Positions 46,557 through 58,728 of a DNA stretch of 64,000 nucleotides are shown one piece after another. Within the stretch, counting starts at the first letter, position 1. The number at the start of each line of letters is the position of its first letter. Origin of the DNA: Dallia pectoralis (taxonomy: Eukaryota > Chordata > Actinopteri > Esociformes > Umbridae); contig CM055756.1 in assembly GCA_029465975.1 (NCBI GenBank), forward strand, positions 910,470 to 974,469, given 5' to 3'. Under the pieces are notes generated by a model. The model was not told the DNA's origin. It worked only from the letters and a program-made list of their open reading frames with translations, and searched no databases. Both the position numbers and the translations under genes were made by a program.

Positions 46557-49500
46557 CTTTAGTTCGGTTAAACGTTCCAGCATATCGTTCTTGGCCTTCT
46601 GGAAAATATTTGCATTCTTCACATGCTGATGAAGCTCATCTTTCATCCTTTTCAGAGAATCCTTTCCTGAATGATTAAATGCCTCTAAAAGAGAAGTACT
46701 GTTTGCATTATATTCAAGCTTTGTTGTACATTCTAAACATTATAGAAAACGTGAAAATCTTAAATTATTCATATTTTATTTACGTCATTTCAGATAATCA
46801 TTTCAAGACTTACTTTCGTAGGATGAACGCATAGACTCCAGGATTGACTCTGTTAAAGTAAAGTAGATTTTCTTTTTTTTCTCGCGTAGTTCATCGATTA
46901 ATTCTGCCTTCAGATCCCTCTCCTTCAAAATGGATAGCAGGTTTTAAGGATCTTGTACATTTTAGTTTAAAATTCAAATTTAAATGTTAGTATTTTCATT
47001 ACTTGAAAATTGTCTTTTAAATGCTAACCATGAATGTGGTATTTTCTGATTTCTGAGTAAAGCTTACCTCCTCCATAAGGAATGTCAGATAGAGTTCCAT
47101 GCTCGGGTGCTCCTTAATCAAGCTGGTTGCGTCAAGGGTGAATTCCTCAATCTGCTCCCTGATTGGGCCATGTTTGTCATTTCTGAAACACAATATTTTC
47201 ATTTCAGAATTGTTCCAACTAGATTGTACATTATCATTCTATGTGGATTAAGTTGTTTTAATTATCTGACTATTTTGTTTAAATAACTTACGGGAACATG
47301 TTTTTAAACTCTTCATCAATGCACTTTCTCATGCATGAAGCTAAACTCTCATTGAGGTTTATTTCCTTTCCTCTGTTCTTCTTCGCTCTTTTTTTGTAAA
47401 CGCCTTCATTCTTGCAAAGGGTCTTCAGAACTTTATGGAATCCACCACCTTTTTTGCCCTTCTAAAAAAGTTTAATATAAAAACAATGTTTTTACAGCAC
47501 TGTGTTGGAAATCTACCCTAGCTAAGAAACTCAATTGCCACATTTCACATATTCTGCATGACAATTTCTGCCTAGACAGTTGTTGCTATCGACAAATAAA
47601 TGTCATGCAGTCATTCCAGTCAACAGTCTCAACAATTACTACCCGTTAAAAAATCTTACTACTATTATATTTCAAAGAGAATTGTTGCATGTCAAAGTTT
47701 TCTGTTTAGCCAAAGGTTTGTTTTTCCTAAATAGTCATTTTTCTTTTTCAAGTGGGCGGACTTAACGATTGGTGAAAGTTTGAATGTTAAGGAACCAACA
47801 TTCTATATCTCTGTTGTTGTAAATGGGGGTCACCACTAATATAGCTGTAGTCTTTTTCTTTTCAAGTTCCTCTGATGTTGACACATTTTGCTCATACAGA
47901 TATGTGTGATGGAAGGAATGTGGCTATAGCTATTATTTGCTTACGGGTGATATCACAGTATCCAATAATTTCTCGCATGATGCTTCTGACTGTTGAACTC
48001 CTTGTGACAGGCATCGGACAAACTCCTCACAAGATCCTTCCATAGATTCACCAATGGATTTAAGCTTGACCTTCAGCCTCTTTTCCAAAATGTGGCACAA
48101 CTCTTTGTTGATGTCTGTCTGGAATCCAAACACAGCACAGTTTATATTGTACACACTAATTTACAATAAAGAAATGATGGCATTTGCTTTAGGAGGGGTA
48201 CTTTTATTATATGGAAAGTACAATACCATGTTGCAGTTTTTGGCTCCTTTAATCAATGATAGGATCCCGTACGCTCTATGAATATAATCTGAAGTCCTTG
48301 TGCGATGGTTATTGAGATTTTGGAGAAATCCCTGAAGGCTAGGTATTTCTGTAACATATCAGTAACCAATTGGTATTTGACCAGCGTTCAACAAGTTCAA
48401 ACTGGATGAGGAATGCATGATCAGAATCCATAGCAACAAGTGTTGTAAAACAAATCTGCTACCTTCTAAAATCTAAATAAAACGTATAGCTTATCTACCG
48501 GCGATTGACCACCGGAATAGACATCCAAAGGGTTGTCTTGTACTGTGCTCACCATCCTAACCTCAGCAAGCAACTTAAAAATGTGTTGTGACTTGAGTGC
48601 GTTAGTTGATGGTCAACCATACCGGTGCATAACTGTGTTTAAGTCTATAGGCCATATTCTTCAACCGTTCTTAAGAAGAAATTCGTTCTTAAAACCCACT
48701 TGCGCAGTTTCCACGAAGATTCTGACATTCACCATTGTTTACTTATCTGGAATTTGTTCTTAGGAAAGGACAGAATCTACGCACAGTGAAAAGAACTCTT
48801 ACGCAGATTTGCGACTGTTTTGTGACAAATCATAAGTCTCTGCCTTTTCATCAATTGTACAGTGATTTAAATATTATGAAGAATAACATTATGAATAATA
48901 TTCAATTATTTCAAATATATAAGAGAAGGCTCCACTTGGTTCGCCAATATGATGAACACCAGATGAAATTAAAAGAATAATGGCAACATTAGCCTATGTA
49001 CTCTGTTACAAATGTAATGGAAACACATTGAAGTTAACTTTTATCCTTTTTACGTCTATTTGCTCTGTTATGTGTAGTACATCACCGGCACAACATTATT
49101 CTGAAAATGGGATTCATGAAAATGGACAGTTCAGTTATCACCTGTTTCTTCTTTTCCCAAATGTACTTCATTTTTGTATTCCTCAGAACTTGCAGTAAAC
49201 ACCTCCAAGACATCCTTTACCACACTAAAGTGTTTCTGAAAGAAGAGACAAGAAATGTAATCAACTCCACATACTGAAAATGTTCAAGCTCTAAAAATGT
49301 ATATTTATTGTGCCTAGCAATAAGAACACAACTGAGAAATATCATATTTTGAAAAGTGTTACCTTATTATTAAGAGGGAATAATTATTACTAAGCTGTTG
49401 TTAGTATTTTGTTGTAATATAAAACAAGATTTGCAAATAATAGCTATACTGAACAATACAATAATTTCCTCATAACACTTAATATAAAACATATTATCTA

Positions 49501-52500
49501 CTACAAAACGTTGACAAGTGACAGAGTTCTCGCTTTTGTGAGGCGTGATTTACCTTTACTTCTTTATGTTTTTCAAACTTGTCTCTCACTTTATCCTTTG
49601 TAGTTTTATTTCTGTTCAAAATACTGGTGGGTACATCTTCTTTTTTATTCTTGTCTATGATGTCTGTCTTGGTGCAGATGAAACTGATGCTTCGACATTC
49701 TCCACCATTTCCAAAGAGGCGAATAGTGCTGTCAAAAATCTCCCAACATTCCTTTTCTGAAGTTGCTCGTGCGATATCGCTCACAATCCACACAGCAGAG
49801 CAGTTTCCGACAGACTAGAAAGTATTGCAAATGCCTATCTTAATTTTTCTATAGCATAATACAAGTATCAACCAATGCAATCTTACCTAACCAGAGAAAT
49901 ACTTTCAGAAAAAAGGAAACATACTAAATAATTTTGATTTAAAAAACATACCAATACAGGTATATTTGCCTACTGTAAAAATAGCACAATATTGTTTTTA
50001 TCTGAATATTAGCATTATATTTTTGATAATGAGCTAAAAATTGTTATTAATAATACATCCATGTAACCCCTGTTACTACTCTGCAAAAGTCGCAGACACC
50101 CTAGATTTTTTACACATCTATATTTTTTGTCTGCATTATTTAGCTAGTTACGGTGCCCACTATAATTGTGTTAGCCGTAGGAAAAGAAACAATAACAATA
50201 GAAATGTGTATAAACGCAATTAAAAAAAATCTATACACTGAATTTGTTAACTATTTATTTTAAGTATTAGTTATGTTACAGCCTTATTAAAAAATTTATT
50301 AATATAGATTTTTACTCATCAATCTACACACAATACCTAATAGTTACAAATCAAATGCAGCTTTTTAACCAAAGTCCTTTGCCATAGCACAATTCAGCTT
50401 AGGTGCATCCTGCTTCTATTGATCATCCTTCAAACGGTTCTACAACTTGATTTAAGTTTAACTGGGGAACATAACTTGTTTGGAGGAAATTGTAATTGGT
50501 TCTTCACAGCTTACAGTCATTTATCTTTAATGGAAGAAATTTGGAACAATCATCCTTGAGCTGGCCACGCAGCCCAAACTAAGCAATCAGTGAAAAATTC
50601 CTTCCCACGAAGCTGATGTCAGAACAGAGTTCCTGTGTGGAGAACCTTCCAAAAGAACAATCATCTCTGCAGCACCCCACCATTCAGGTATTTATAATAA
50701 AGTGACCAGATAAAAGCTGTTGCTCAGTCCAAGGCTCATATCAGCTCACTTAGAGTTGTCCAAAATGCACCTAAATGACTGAGACAAATGTTTCCGGTCT
50801 GATTTTCTATTTTGCCTGAAATCCAGGCATCACATCTGTAATAAACCAGTCATAACTTCTCATCTGGCCAATGCTGCCTCGACGGTAAAGCATGGAGGTG
50901 GCAGCATTATGCTGTAAGGATGTTTTTGCAGCAGAGACTGGCAGATCAAGATGGAGGTAAAGATCAATGGGCCAAGTAGATAGATCATTGATGATACATT
51001 TTTTCAGGAACTCCAACTATTGTGAAGGTTCACCTTCACACAGGACAATGACCTTTTGCACACAGCCAGGAAAGGTTGTGCTGGCTTAATGTTCCTTAGT
51101 GGAGCAGTCAGAATCGAACTTGGCGACTTCGAATATACAACTTGTTAGAGCTTGAAAGGATCTGCAGAGAAATAGTAGAAACTCTGCAAACACAGGAGTG
51201 CCAAGCATGTAGCGTCATAAAGAGCCGTAAGTCGAGGTTTCGCAACAGATGGTGCTTCAACAAAGTATTGTTGGAATAGGCCTGCATACTTATTTAAATT
51301 TTCTACTTAGTCATTATGGGTTATTGTGTGTAGATTATATATAGTAAATCTATTTTAGAATATAACTGTAATATCACAAAATGTGGAAAAAGTTTCTCAA
51401 TACTTTTTATATTTACAGTCTTGTATAGAATTCAGGAACCCTTAAATGGCCATCCACGACTTTCTGTTTTATTGGTATGTAACTATGAGGTGACATACCG
51501 AACTTCTTACAGTTATGTAAAATTAACCAATAAAATATAACACGAATACAATGTAGAACAATGGATCTCCATAAGAAAACAATTTATAATAATTACCTTT
51601 TTCCACATTTTATCTCTGCTTTCGTTGCAATCTCCATTGCCTGGAAGATCCACCAGCACAACATATTCCAGTAAATCTTTAGAATTTGGCACCTTGAGGG
51701 TTATACACTTCACAAGCGGCCAATATTGTATTTCAAATTCATCATTCTGTGTGTCACTCCGTGTGAAACAACATATCTTTTCTGAAAGTTCTTCAGCCTG
51801 CAATTGTAGACATAGTACAGAAATTAGAAAATGATTGTACATGCATTGACGGAAAACGTAGACATGCATAGCTACTTAAAACCTTGTAATTTCAACAGAG
51901 ACTGGTATTACTCTGTGCAATTTCTGTTGTTTTTATTCCTAGCAACCCTCTTATGAACGCCATTTAGTGTTATTATAGTTGAATCATGCACAGACACCTG
52001 AAATGCAGCAAATAGTGTTATATTGGTACCCACAAAATAATGTACACAACTAATTTTACGTATCTGCATGATTCCACTAATGCAGTTTGGGGTTTACTCA
52101 TTCCTGCACATTTTTCCACATTTTATGTTAAAGCCTTAGGGCATAATGGATTAAATTAAAAAAAATCTGCAAAATCCTACACACAATACCCCATAATGAT
52201 AACATGAAAAAACTCACTTCTACATAAGTATTTACAGCCTTTGCCACGACAGACAGAATTGAGCTCAGGTTCATACTGTTTCCACTGATTATCCTTGATA
52301 TGTTTCTACAAGAGGATTTGAGTCCACCTGTGGAAAATGTAGTTGATTGGACATGATTTGGAAAGGCACAAACCTGTCTATATCAGGTCCCACAGTTGAC
52401 AGTGTATGTCAGGGCACAATAAGCACAGTGGCCTCCATCATCTCCGTAAATGGAAAAAAGACTCTTCCTAGGGTTGGCCGGCCAGCCAAGCTGAGCAATC

Positions 52501-53325
52501 ATGTATGGTCCAGGAAAAAGGCACATGACAGCCCGCCATGTTTGCCAAAATGGTTGCCAAAAGACACTTGAAGGACCCTCAGACCATGAGAAACATGATT
52601 CTCTGGCCTAATGAAACAAAAATTTGCCCTGAATGCCAACCATCATGTCTGGAGGAAACCAGTCAAGGCTCATCACCTAGCCAATACCATCCCTACACTG
52701 AAGCATGTTGGTGGCAGCATCATGTTGTGGGGATGCTTTTCAGTGGTAGGAACTGGAAGGCTAGTCAGAATCAAGGGAAAGAAGAGGGCTGTGCACCGCC
52801 GCTCCCCATACAACCTGATATAAGTGAATACTTATGTAATGATATATTTGTTCTTAATTTTTCACAAATTAAATTTAAACAAACTTTTTTCACTTTCTTG
52901 TTATGGGGTATTGTGTGTACAATTTTGGAATAAGGCTGTAACATAACAAAATGTTTTTAAAAAAATAAGCGCTGTGAATACTTTCCGTATGAACTGTAAC
53001 ATAATCATAATTTATCAAATCCCCCCCAAAAATTGAAAGTTTGACGAAAATGTATCAAACATGTTTTTTAATATTTCAACACCTTTGAACTTTGGTCAAT
53101 GTAACTTACTGTGTCACAAATGATTGTTTTTTTACAAGGTTTATGAAACTCTGGAATTGTGCTGAAGTACTTCTTGTCCATCAATTCCTCAATGGTTTTC
53201 CCATTTCCTTCTTTTCCGTAAAAAGCTGATATCATTTCATCTTCGTCATCATCATTGCTGTCATCATCCTCCCCCACCTCACCAGATCTGGCTATGAAGA
53301 TGGATAATAACTCTTCTTTCCATTC
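46557..53325 (-). CDS. nuggc-like: NUGGC-like GTPase gene, nine consecutive intact exons
   Basis: Minus-strand exons in order: 53325-53110, 51797-51597, 49814-49554, 49235-49142, 48114-47945, 47461-47292, 47182-47068, 46922-46814 and 46684-46557. All have AG/GT borders and compatible phases. Together they give 1464 nt, exactly 488 codons, without a stop. Exon 1 is acidic (GEDDDSNDDDEDE) then KTIEELMDKKYFSTIPEF. Exon 2 has the G3 motif in VVLVDLPGNGD. Exon 3 has WIVSDI and the G4 motif TKTD. Later exons are charged and helical (EKRLKVKLKSIGES, ELIDELREKKKK). The P-loop exon is not found upstream in this arm and the frame has no stop downstream: after 46557 the gene runs into the integrase fragment. 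So the gene is truncated at both ends as assembled. Confidence 0.82.
49554..49814 (-). CDS. nuggc-like: Exon with G4 motif (TKTD), NUGGC-like right-arm copy
   Basis: This 261-nt, phase-0 exon encodes SVGNCSAVWIVSDIARA at the start, a helix, then RSISFICTKTDIID. TKTD is the guanine-specificity motif of the GTPase fold at the end of a beta strand. The plus-arm counterpart (42026-42280) is six bases shorter and out of frame. Confidence 0.8.
50270..51400. mobile_element. Second Tc1-like element, right arm
   Basis: Mirror of 40490-41590. Segments such as AAGCATGGAGGTGGCAGCAT, typical of Tc1 transposase genes (KHGGG region), are visible on the plus strand. The frame is broken. Confidence 0.6.
51597..51797 (-). 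CDS. nuggc-like: Exon with G3 motif (DLPG), NUGGC-like right-arm copy
   Basis: This 201-nt, phase-0 exon starts AEELSEKICCFTRSD and ends VVLVDLPGNGDCNESR plus KMWKK. DLPG with the preceding hydrophobic strand is the magnesium/gamma-phosphate G3 motif of dynamin-like and SLIP-GC-type GTPases. The plus-arm copy has a one-base loss right after DLPGN. Confidence 0.85.
52085..52980 (+). pseudogene. Tc1-like transposase, right arm
   Basis: The frame 52611-52823 contains TIPTLKHVGGSIMLWGCFS, the Tc1 transposase segment around the second catalytic Asp region, and 52538 onward an upstream piece in another frame. The ends carry 'cacacaataccccat' and 'gtaacataacaaaatg'. It is defective. Confidence 0.75.
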
Positions 53326-53969
53326 CTGAACAATAAATAATCAAAATGAATGTATAATACATGATGTAGGATACGCTTTGGGTCTTTGGATATATATTTT
53401 TAACACATCGTGCTGCATCGTATTGGGCTCTTGGTTAAATAAAGGTACTATTTAAAAAACTGCATAAAAAGACTATGGATATTTTTTTTTTATACAAGGC
53501 TTGAAAACATCAGAAAAAATATTTCTATTCAAGAGAATATGCATTATTTGAAAAGATACAATGAAAAAGAGGTTGAATTGCAGACTGTCAGCTTAACTGT
53601 AGGACATTTTCATACATATCAGATGTACCAAATATAATTATTGACAGAAAAAACAATTGTCCATTATACAAACACTGACAAAATGGATTTTGTAATATAG
53701 CCTACGGTTAAAATTATTGTAACCAATAACGGTTTTCCATGGAGTTAACCGAACGTGAGTTTTACAATAAGCCAGGTGAATGGCTGGCCAGTTTGTTTCC
53801 ATCACTGCCGCACGAAAAATAGTCTAAAGTTAGGCCTCTGCTTTTGCTCATTGCGATGATCGTTTTAAAACTATCTATTTGGTTTCGTGCAAATCAGTCT
53901 AGTTTTTATCATGGTTGAGCCATTTCGCTGATTTGGGCAATTCGATTTTCAAAGAAACAATTTCTAGAC

Positions 53970-54490
53970 CAGTGGCGAAAAATGTCTTGCCACCCCAGCT
54001 GTCAAAACTGTCTCATATTGTATATTCATATTTCACTTCATGGAATGGTTATATATTTCTAATTAAGCTTTTAATCTTCATGGTAACAAATGTATTTTGG
54101 TAAATTATAAATATAATTACAAAAAGTAGCATAAGACAATATACCAATGTTGAGAATGTAGTTGTGGGGCTCAATTATTATAATTTGTTTTGTATCTCTT
54201 GTAAAGTTATGGTTTGAAGATTTCCTATCACAAAGACAAGGTTTCCTATCACAAAGACAATATAGTATATAGTAAGGAACCCCTAATACTCAAAGAAGTT
54301 GCACCCTGTAAAGACTATTAAACTCTAAACAGATACATCAAAGTTTATTAGCAAGACATTATACCGTCCGTTTTTAGTAGTCGTATTTGTAAAAAGTGGG
54401 TATAACCAACAATAGAACAATATGCCAACCTTGAATTTCTATTTGCCACCCTTTTGCCACCCCATGAAAAATCTTCTAGAAACGCCACTG
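53970..54490. mobile_element. hAT-like MITE (right arm), TIR CAGTGGCG
   Basis: Mirror of 37435-37958, with the same terminal repeats and flanking TCTAGA. Confidence 0.8.
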
Positions 54491-55692
54491 GTCTAGACAA
54501 ATTCTGAGATATCATGCGCTGTCTGTGCTTTGATGACACAAGCACAAGAGCTTCTTAAATTCAGACTGACAAGTTTACCATGATATCTGAAATATTCTAT
54601 ACATTCGTGAAAAATTATTTCAATTTATTTAAGCTTTTTCTAGATCTATTTCTATATTTTTATTTAATGGGATGGTATTGAGAAGTGTTTCCATCGATTG
54701 CCTCTACAAGTAAATGTGAATGTGTTACTTGAACACAAATTATTTTAAATTAAATACAAGTAACCTATAAAATCACTGCAGGAAGTTGCTTCAGCTACAT
54801 CAAAATTAATTTGATTTAATGTTATCAGTGCAATGCAATCAAGCATTTTCATTTACTATAATTAAATAAAAGCATAGAGCAATTTTCAACTTCAAAGTGG
54901 TTATTATTGATTTAACTTGATGCTTTGACAGTGAAGCGTACATAAATTTCTCCCGTACATTTCACAGAAGCGACAGGACGATATTCAAGTCAGGAAATTG
55001 TGCACTGACTGAAGTCTAAATACGTCTAAATTACAGTTGTTTAATAAAAATTGTCAGTGTGATAATATCACGTTACATTTCGGTGAACAATATTATTTTC
55101 CAGTCTACAGATACAACTCAAAAGATGTGCATACGCAATAATCATCGAAATTATATCAAATAAAGACTTGAAATATCTCACTTTGCATTTAATGAGTCTA
55201 TATAATATATTAGTTTCACCTTTTATGTTGAATTACTGAACTTTTGCTCGATATGCTATTTTTTTTAGTTGCACCTGTATAATAGTCTATGTAAGTTATA
55301 GTTCTTTTCACACAACGTACATTGTAGATATACAAAATGTACACTAATTCTTTACATAGCCTTATTGTTTATGTAGCAACTATTATTATTGCCTATTAAT
55401 TCAGTAGGCTGTTATTGTTTGAAAAGCAAAGAAAAGCACCTGGTGACAGACAAGAAATTTACAGATGGGAGAAAAAATGGCGGATAGCGCTTTAGCACTT
55501 AATTTGGGCAAAATATCTTAAAATTCCTTTTTTCAGTGTTTATTTGAACAGAATGAGAATGCGTGGGGATAAAGCATGCATATCTAGGAGCATTCCTAAA
55601 AGTTTATCAAGTGTGGCAAAAAAATGTTTTGCCTCTGGGTCAAATGACCTGCTTCTAGTGTTTATCTTATCACAAAATGATTTAGTTATACA

Positions 55693-55899
55693 GGGATGTC
55701 AAACCGGTTCCACGGGGGGCCTAGTGTATGCAGGTTTTTGGGTTTTCATTTAAATTAGTTCCCAGTTCAGACCTAAACAACCAGTAGAGGGTAGAACCTT
55801 ACCAATTAGTGACCTAATTAATCAATCAAGATCAAGGTGAGAGCAAAGACCTGTAGACACTCGGCCCTCCATGGAACCGGTTTGACACCTGTGAGTTAT
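55693..55899. mobile_element. hAT-like MITE, right arm
   Basis: Mirror of 36047-36254: it begins CAGGGATGTCAAACC and ends GGTTTGACACCTG. Confidence 0.65.
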
Positions 55900-56160
55900 C
55901 AGGTACCTTATTTCTTCAGTAGTCGAACAGATGCACGTGCGCAATTTTTCACAAAGTTGGATCTGTGGAGTGAGTATGACTTGGTGCGTATCCGAGAGGG
56001 AAACAAGTACCAGACTGCATTCAGTACCACCACAGGGCATTATGAGTACCTCGTTATGTCATATGGTCTCATGAATGCTCCAATCAGTATTTCAATCATT
56101 CATGAATGAAATTTTACGGGACATTTTGGGAAGCGGTTTAGTTGTATATTGATGACACGC
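55900..56160 (+). pseudogene. Ty3-like reverse transcriptase fragment (right arm)
   Basis: The frame 55837-56109 contains FTKLDLWSEYDLVRI and YEYLVMSYGLMNAP. After a frame change a YIDD catalytic box is readable near 56141-56152. These are the conserved RT blocks of Ty3-type elements. Only about 85 codons remain, with no LTR. Confidence 0.75.
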
Positions 56161-56980
56161 CCGCGAGTATCCAAAACACGCCCGCGAGTGTCTGCATTAC
56201 GAGTGGTGGATGGCATTTGCTCGCGCAGATAAATTCTACACACGGAGTAGATTTCTACGAGCGCGGAGTCGATTTCTACCCGAGGAGATAAAACTGACTT
56301 TTGGCACTTTGGGGGCGGAAACTAAGGCAGGCACTGGCCCTGCTACGATTGGTCAACTGCTTTCAACACAGTCACTCTAGGCACATCCCCTTACCTTGAT
56401 TGACAGCTATCGTTAGAGGAAGAACAGGCAGACATAAAGCATATCCGTTCTTTCAGCAACTAGATATTATGCTAGTGTAGTATGTGTAGGAGTTGGGAAT
56501 AAAACAAAAGAGACGTTGTTTCTATTTGAGAGAGCCTTTTAATACTTGAACTCTTAAAACTAACCAGCCAGCAAGACTGTCCAACTGTTCTGCTCTTAAA
56601 GGGCAACAGTACATAATTACGAAACAGTGAATTATGTCCAGAGTCACTACACTAACAAAACCAACGTGGATTTTTTTAAAGTAATACCAGGTCCACTGCA
56701 TGAAATTATTTTTGTTAATTATTTTTAAAGATAGTGAATTGTACCAAATCAAATTATTAGTATTGTGTATTTAAGGAACTAATTGTGTGTTTAAGTAGTG
56801 AGAATTGTGAAATAATAGAATATATAAAACGTTTTAAAACTAGTGGTTGTGCGTAGATTTATTATAAATGGTAAATGCTGCGCTTTTATATAGCGCTTTT
56901 ATTATTATCATCTTATAATACCATATGCAGATTGCCCCATAACAATAAACAATAGCTCGTGTCGAAACACTGGAATGTGT

Positions 56981-57800
56981 TTAACCCTTGTGGTGAAACA
57001 AATAATTATATTTTAAAACTCAGACTCATTGGCCTAGGCTCATTTTCTGAAAATAACATATATCAGAACACATTTTTGATGACCACAAACTGTATAATAC
57101 GCACAGGATGTTTGGGTCAACTGGACCCGGGGTCAATAAAAGTATGGAAATTGTGTGGAAATTGGAGGTCCCTTGTAACTTGACTCTGTCTTCCTCTTGT
57201 AAGGTCCTCCTGTAAGGTCCTGTTGTTATTGCGTGTTTGTGTAAAAGAGCGTGAGTGTGTGTGATTGTGTGTTTTGTGTTTCTGCACCTGCCGTTTCTGC
57301 ACAAGGTTACAACTTATTGCAAATTCAAGAAATACCACCGTCCCTCACATTTACCATTTGTTTTCTCTAAATTGGGGGTGCGACAAAATAATTATAGCTT
57401 TGCCAGTGTGGTTTCTTATCACAGTTGATAAAGATGGCCAAAAGATTCACTGCTCAGAGGGCCTTGCAATTTATTGTTGAAGAGACAGAAGATTTTGATG
57501 ATATAGAAGAGGGTTAAGAATGTGACGATCACATTTCTGAAATTTCAGAGTCTGACTGACTTTGAAGAAGAGGATGAGATTGAGCATCAGCTAGTTCCAA
57601 AACGTGTGGAACAGAGGAAAGTTCCAGAGGAGACGCCTCTTTCTAGAGGAACTGGGAAAGGCACTGGTACGACCTCAAATCCGGAGAAGACATGTTCCAA
57701 CAACCCCAGCCTCTGCGGCCATCATAAGAAGGATTCAGGCAGAGAATGCTGGTGCCCCATCCACCTGACATGCAGAACTACCATCTGCTGGGCCTGAAGT
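56981..57800 (+). pseudogene. piggyBac-like element, 5' end and broken transposase start
   Basis: TTAA followed by CCCTTGTGGTG at 56981 is a piggyBac-type end, and GGGTCAACTGGACCCGGGG follows near 57113. An ATG at 57434 starts a product MAKRFTAQRALQFIVEE, an acidic N-terminus typical of piggyBac transposases. It is cut by a stop near 57515 and continues in another frame to 57797. The catalytic domain is not visible before the gap. Confidence 0.7.
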
Positions 57801-58228
57801 AAGTATGTTTTGCTGTTGCAGTATATGTCTGACACTCATGCCTTGCAAGAGAGAGAGGTGCTTAGTAAAATTCCTGATCTTTTCATTATTCTAGGTTGTG
57901 GCCAGAAGCAACAAATAGATGCGCTCCAAAGTGTTTGGGCAAAGAAGAGAAACTTCTCCGACGTGGATGATCAAATGACCTATCACAATGCATTATTTTA
58001 CAGCACATGTTTTGAAACAATTAGCATTTAATTTTGTTTCACGTCACGTGTATTGGGGTGTACAGTAGTGATGATGATGTGATGTGGAGTACCATTCATA
58101 CACATTAATAATTGCATGACAATTTGTAATATTCTTATTATTATGATTTTTATTATTAATGACGCTTATTGTTATTTAGAATAAGCATGTCATTATTATT
58201 ATTTGTATGACTATTATTATTTAAAAGA
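57801..58228. other. Unassigned DNA before the second gap
   Basis: One 73-codon frame at 57810 and ATT/TTA-rich sequence are seen. Nothing is recognised with confidence. Confidence 0.4.
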
Positions 58229-58728
58229 NNNNNNNNNNNNNNNNNNNNNNNNNNNNNNNNNNNNNNNNNNNNNNNNNNNNNNNNNNNNNNNNNNNNNNNN
58301 NNNNNNNNNNNNNNNNNNNNNNNNNNNNNNNNNNNNNNNNNNNNNNNNNNNNNNNNNNNNNNNNNNNNNNNNNNNNNNNNNNNNNNNNNNNNNNNNNNNN
58401 NNNNNNNNNNNNNNNNNNNNNNNNNNNNNNNNNNNNNNNNNNNNNNNNNNNNNNNNNNNNNNNNNNNNNNNNNNNNNNNNNNNNNNNNNNNNNNNNNNNN
58501 NNNNNNNNNNNNNNNNNNNNNNNNNNNNNNNNNNNNNNNNNNNNNNNNNNNNNNNNNNNNNNNNNNNNNNNNNNNNNNNNNNNNNNNNNNNNNNNNNNNN
58601 NNNNNNNNNNNNNNNNNNNNNNNNNNNNNNNNNNNNNNNNNNNNNNNNNNNNNNNNNNNNNNNNNNNNNNNNNNNNNNNNNNNNNNNNNNNNNNNNNNNN
58701 NNNNNNNNNNNNNNNNNNNNNNNNNNNN
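58229..58728. other. Assembly gap, exactly 500 N
   Basis: It is the same fixed size as the first gap. The sequence on its right begins inside the direct duplicate of 29887 onward. Confidence 0.98.

Larger units (their letters stand above)
46028..57215 (-). repeat. Right arm of ~22-kb inverted repeat
   Basis: It is the reverse complement of 34756-45753 over about 11.2 kb, including exons, introns and every transposon. The outer boundary is within a piggyBac-like element that is more complete on this side. Confidence 0.95.
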
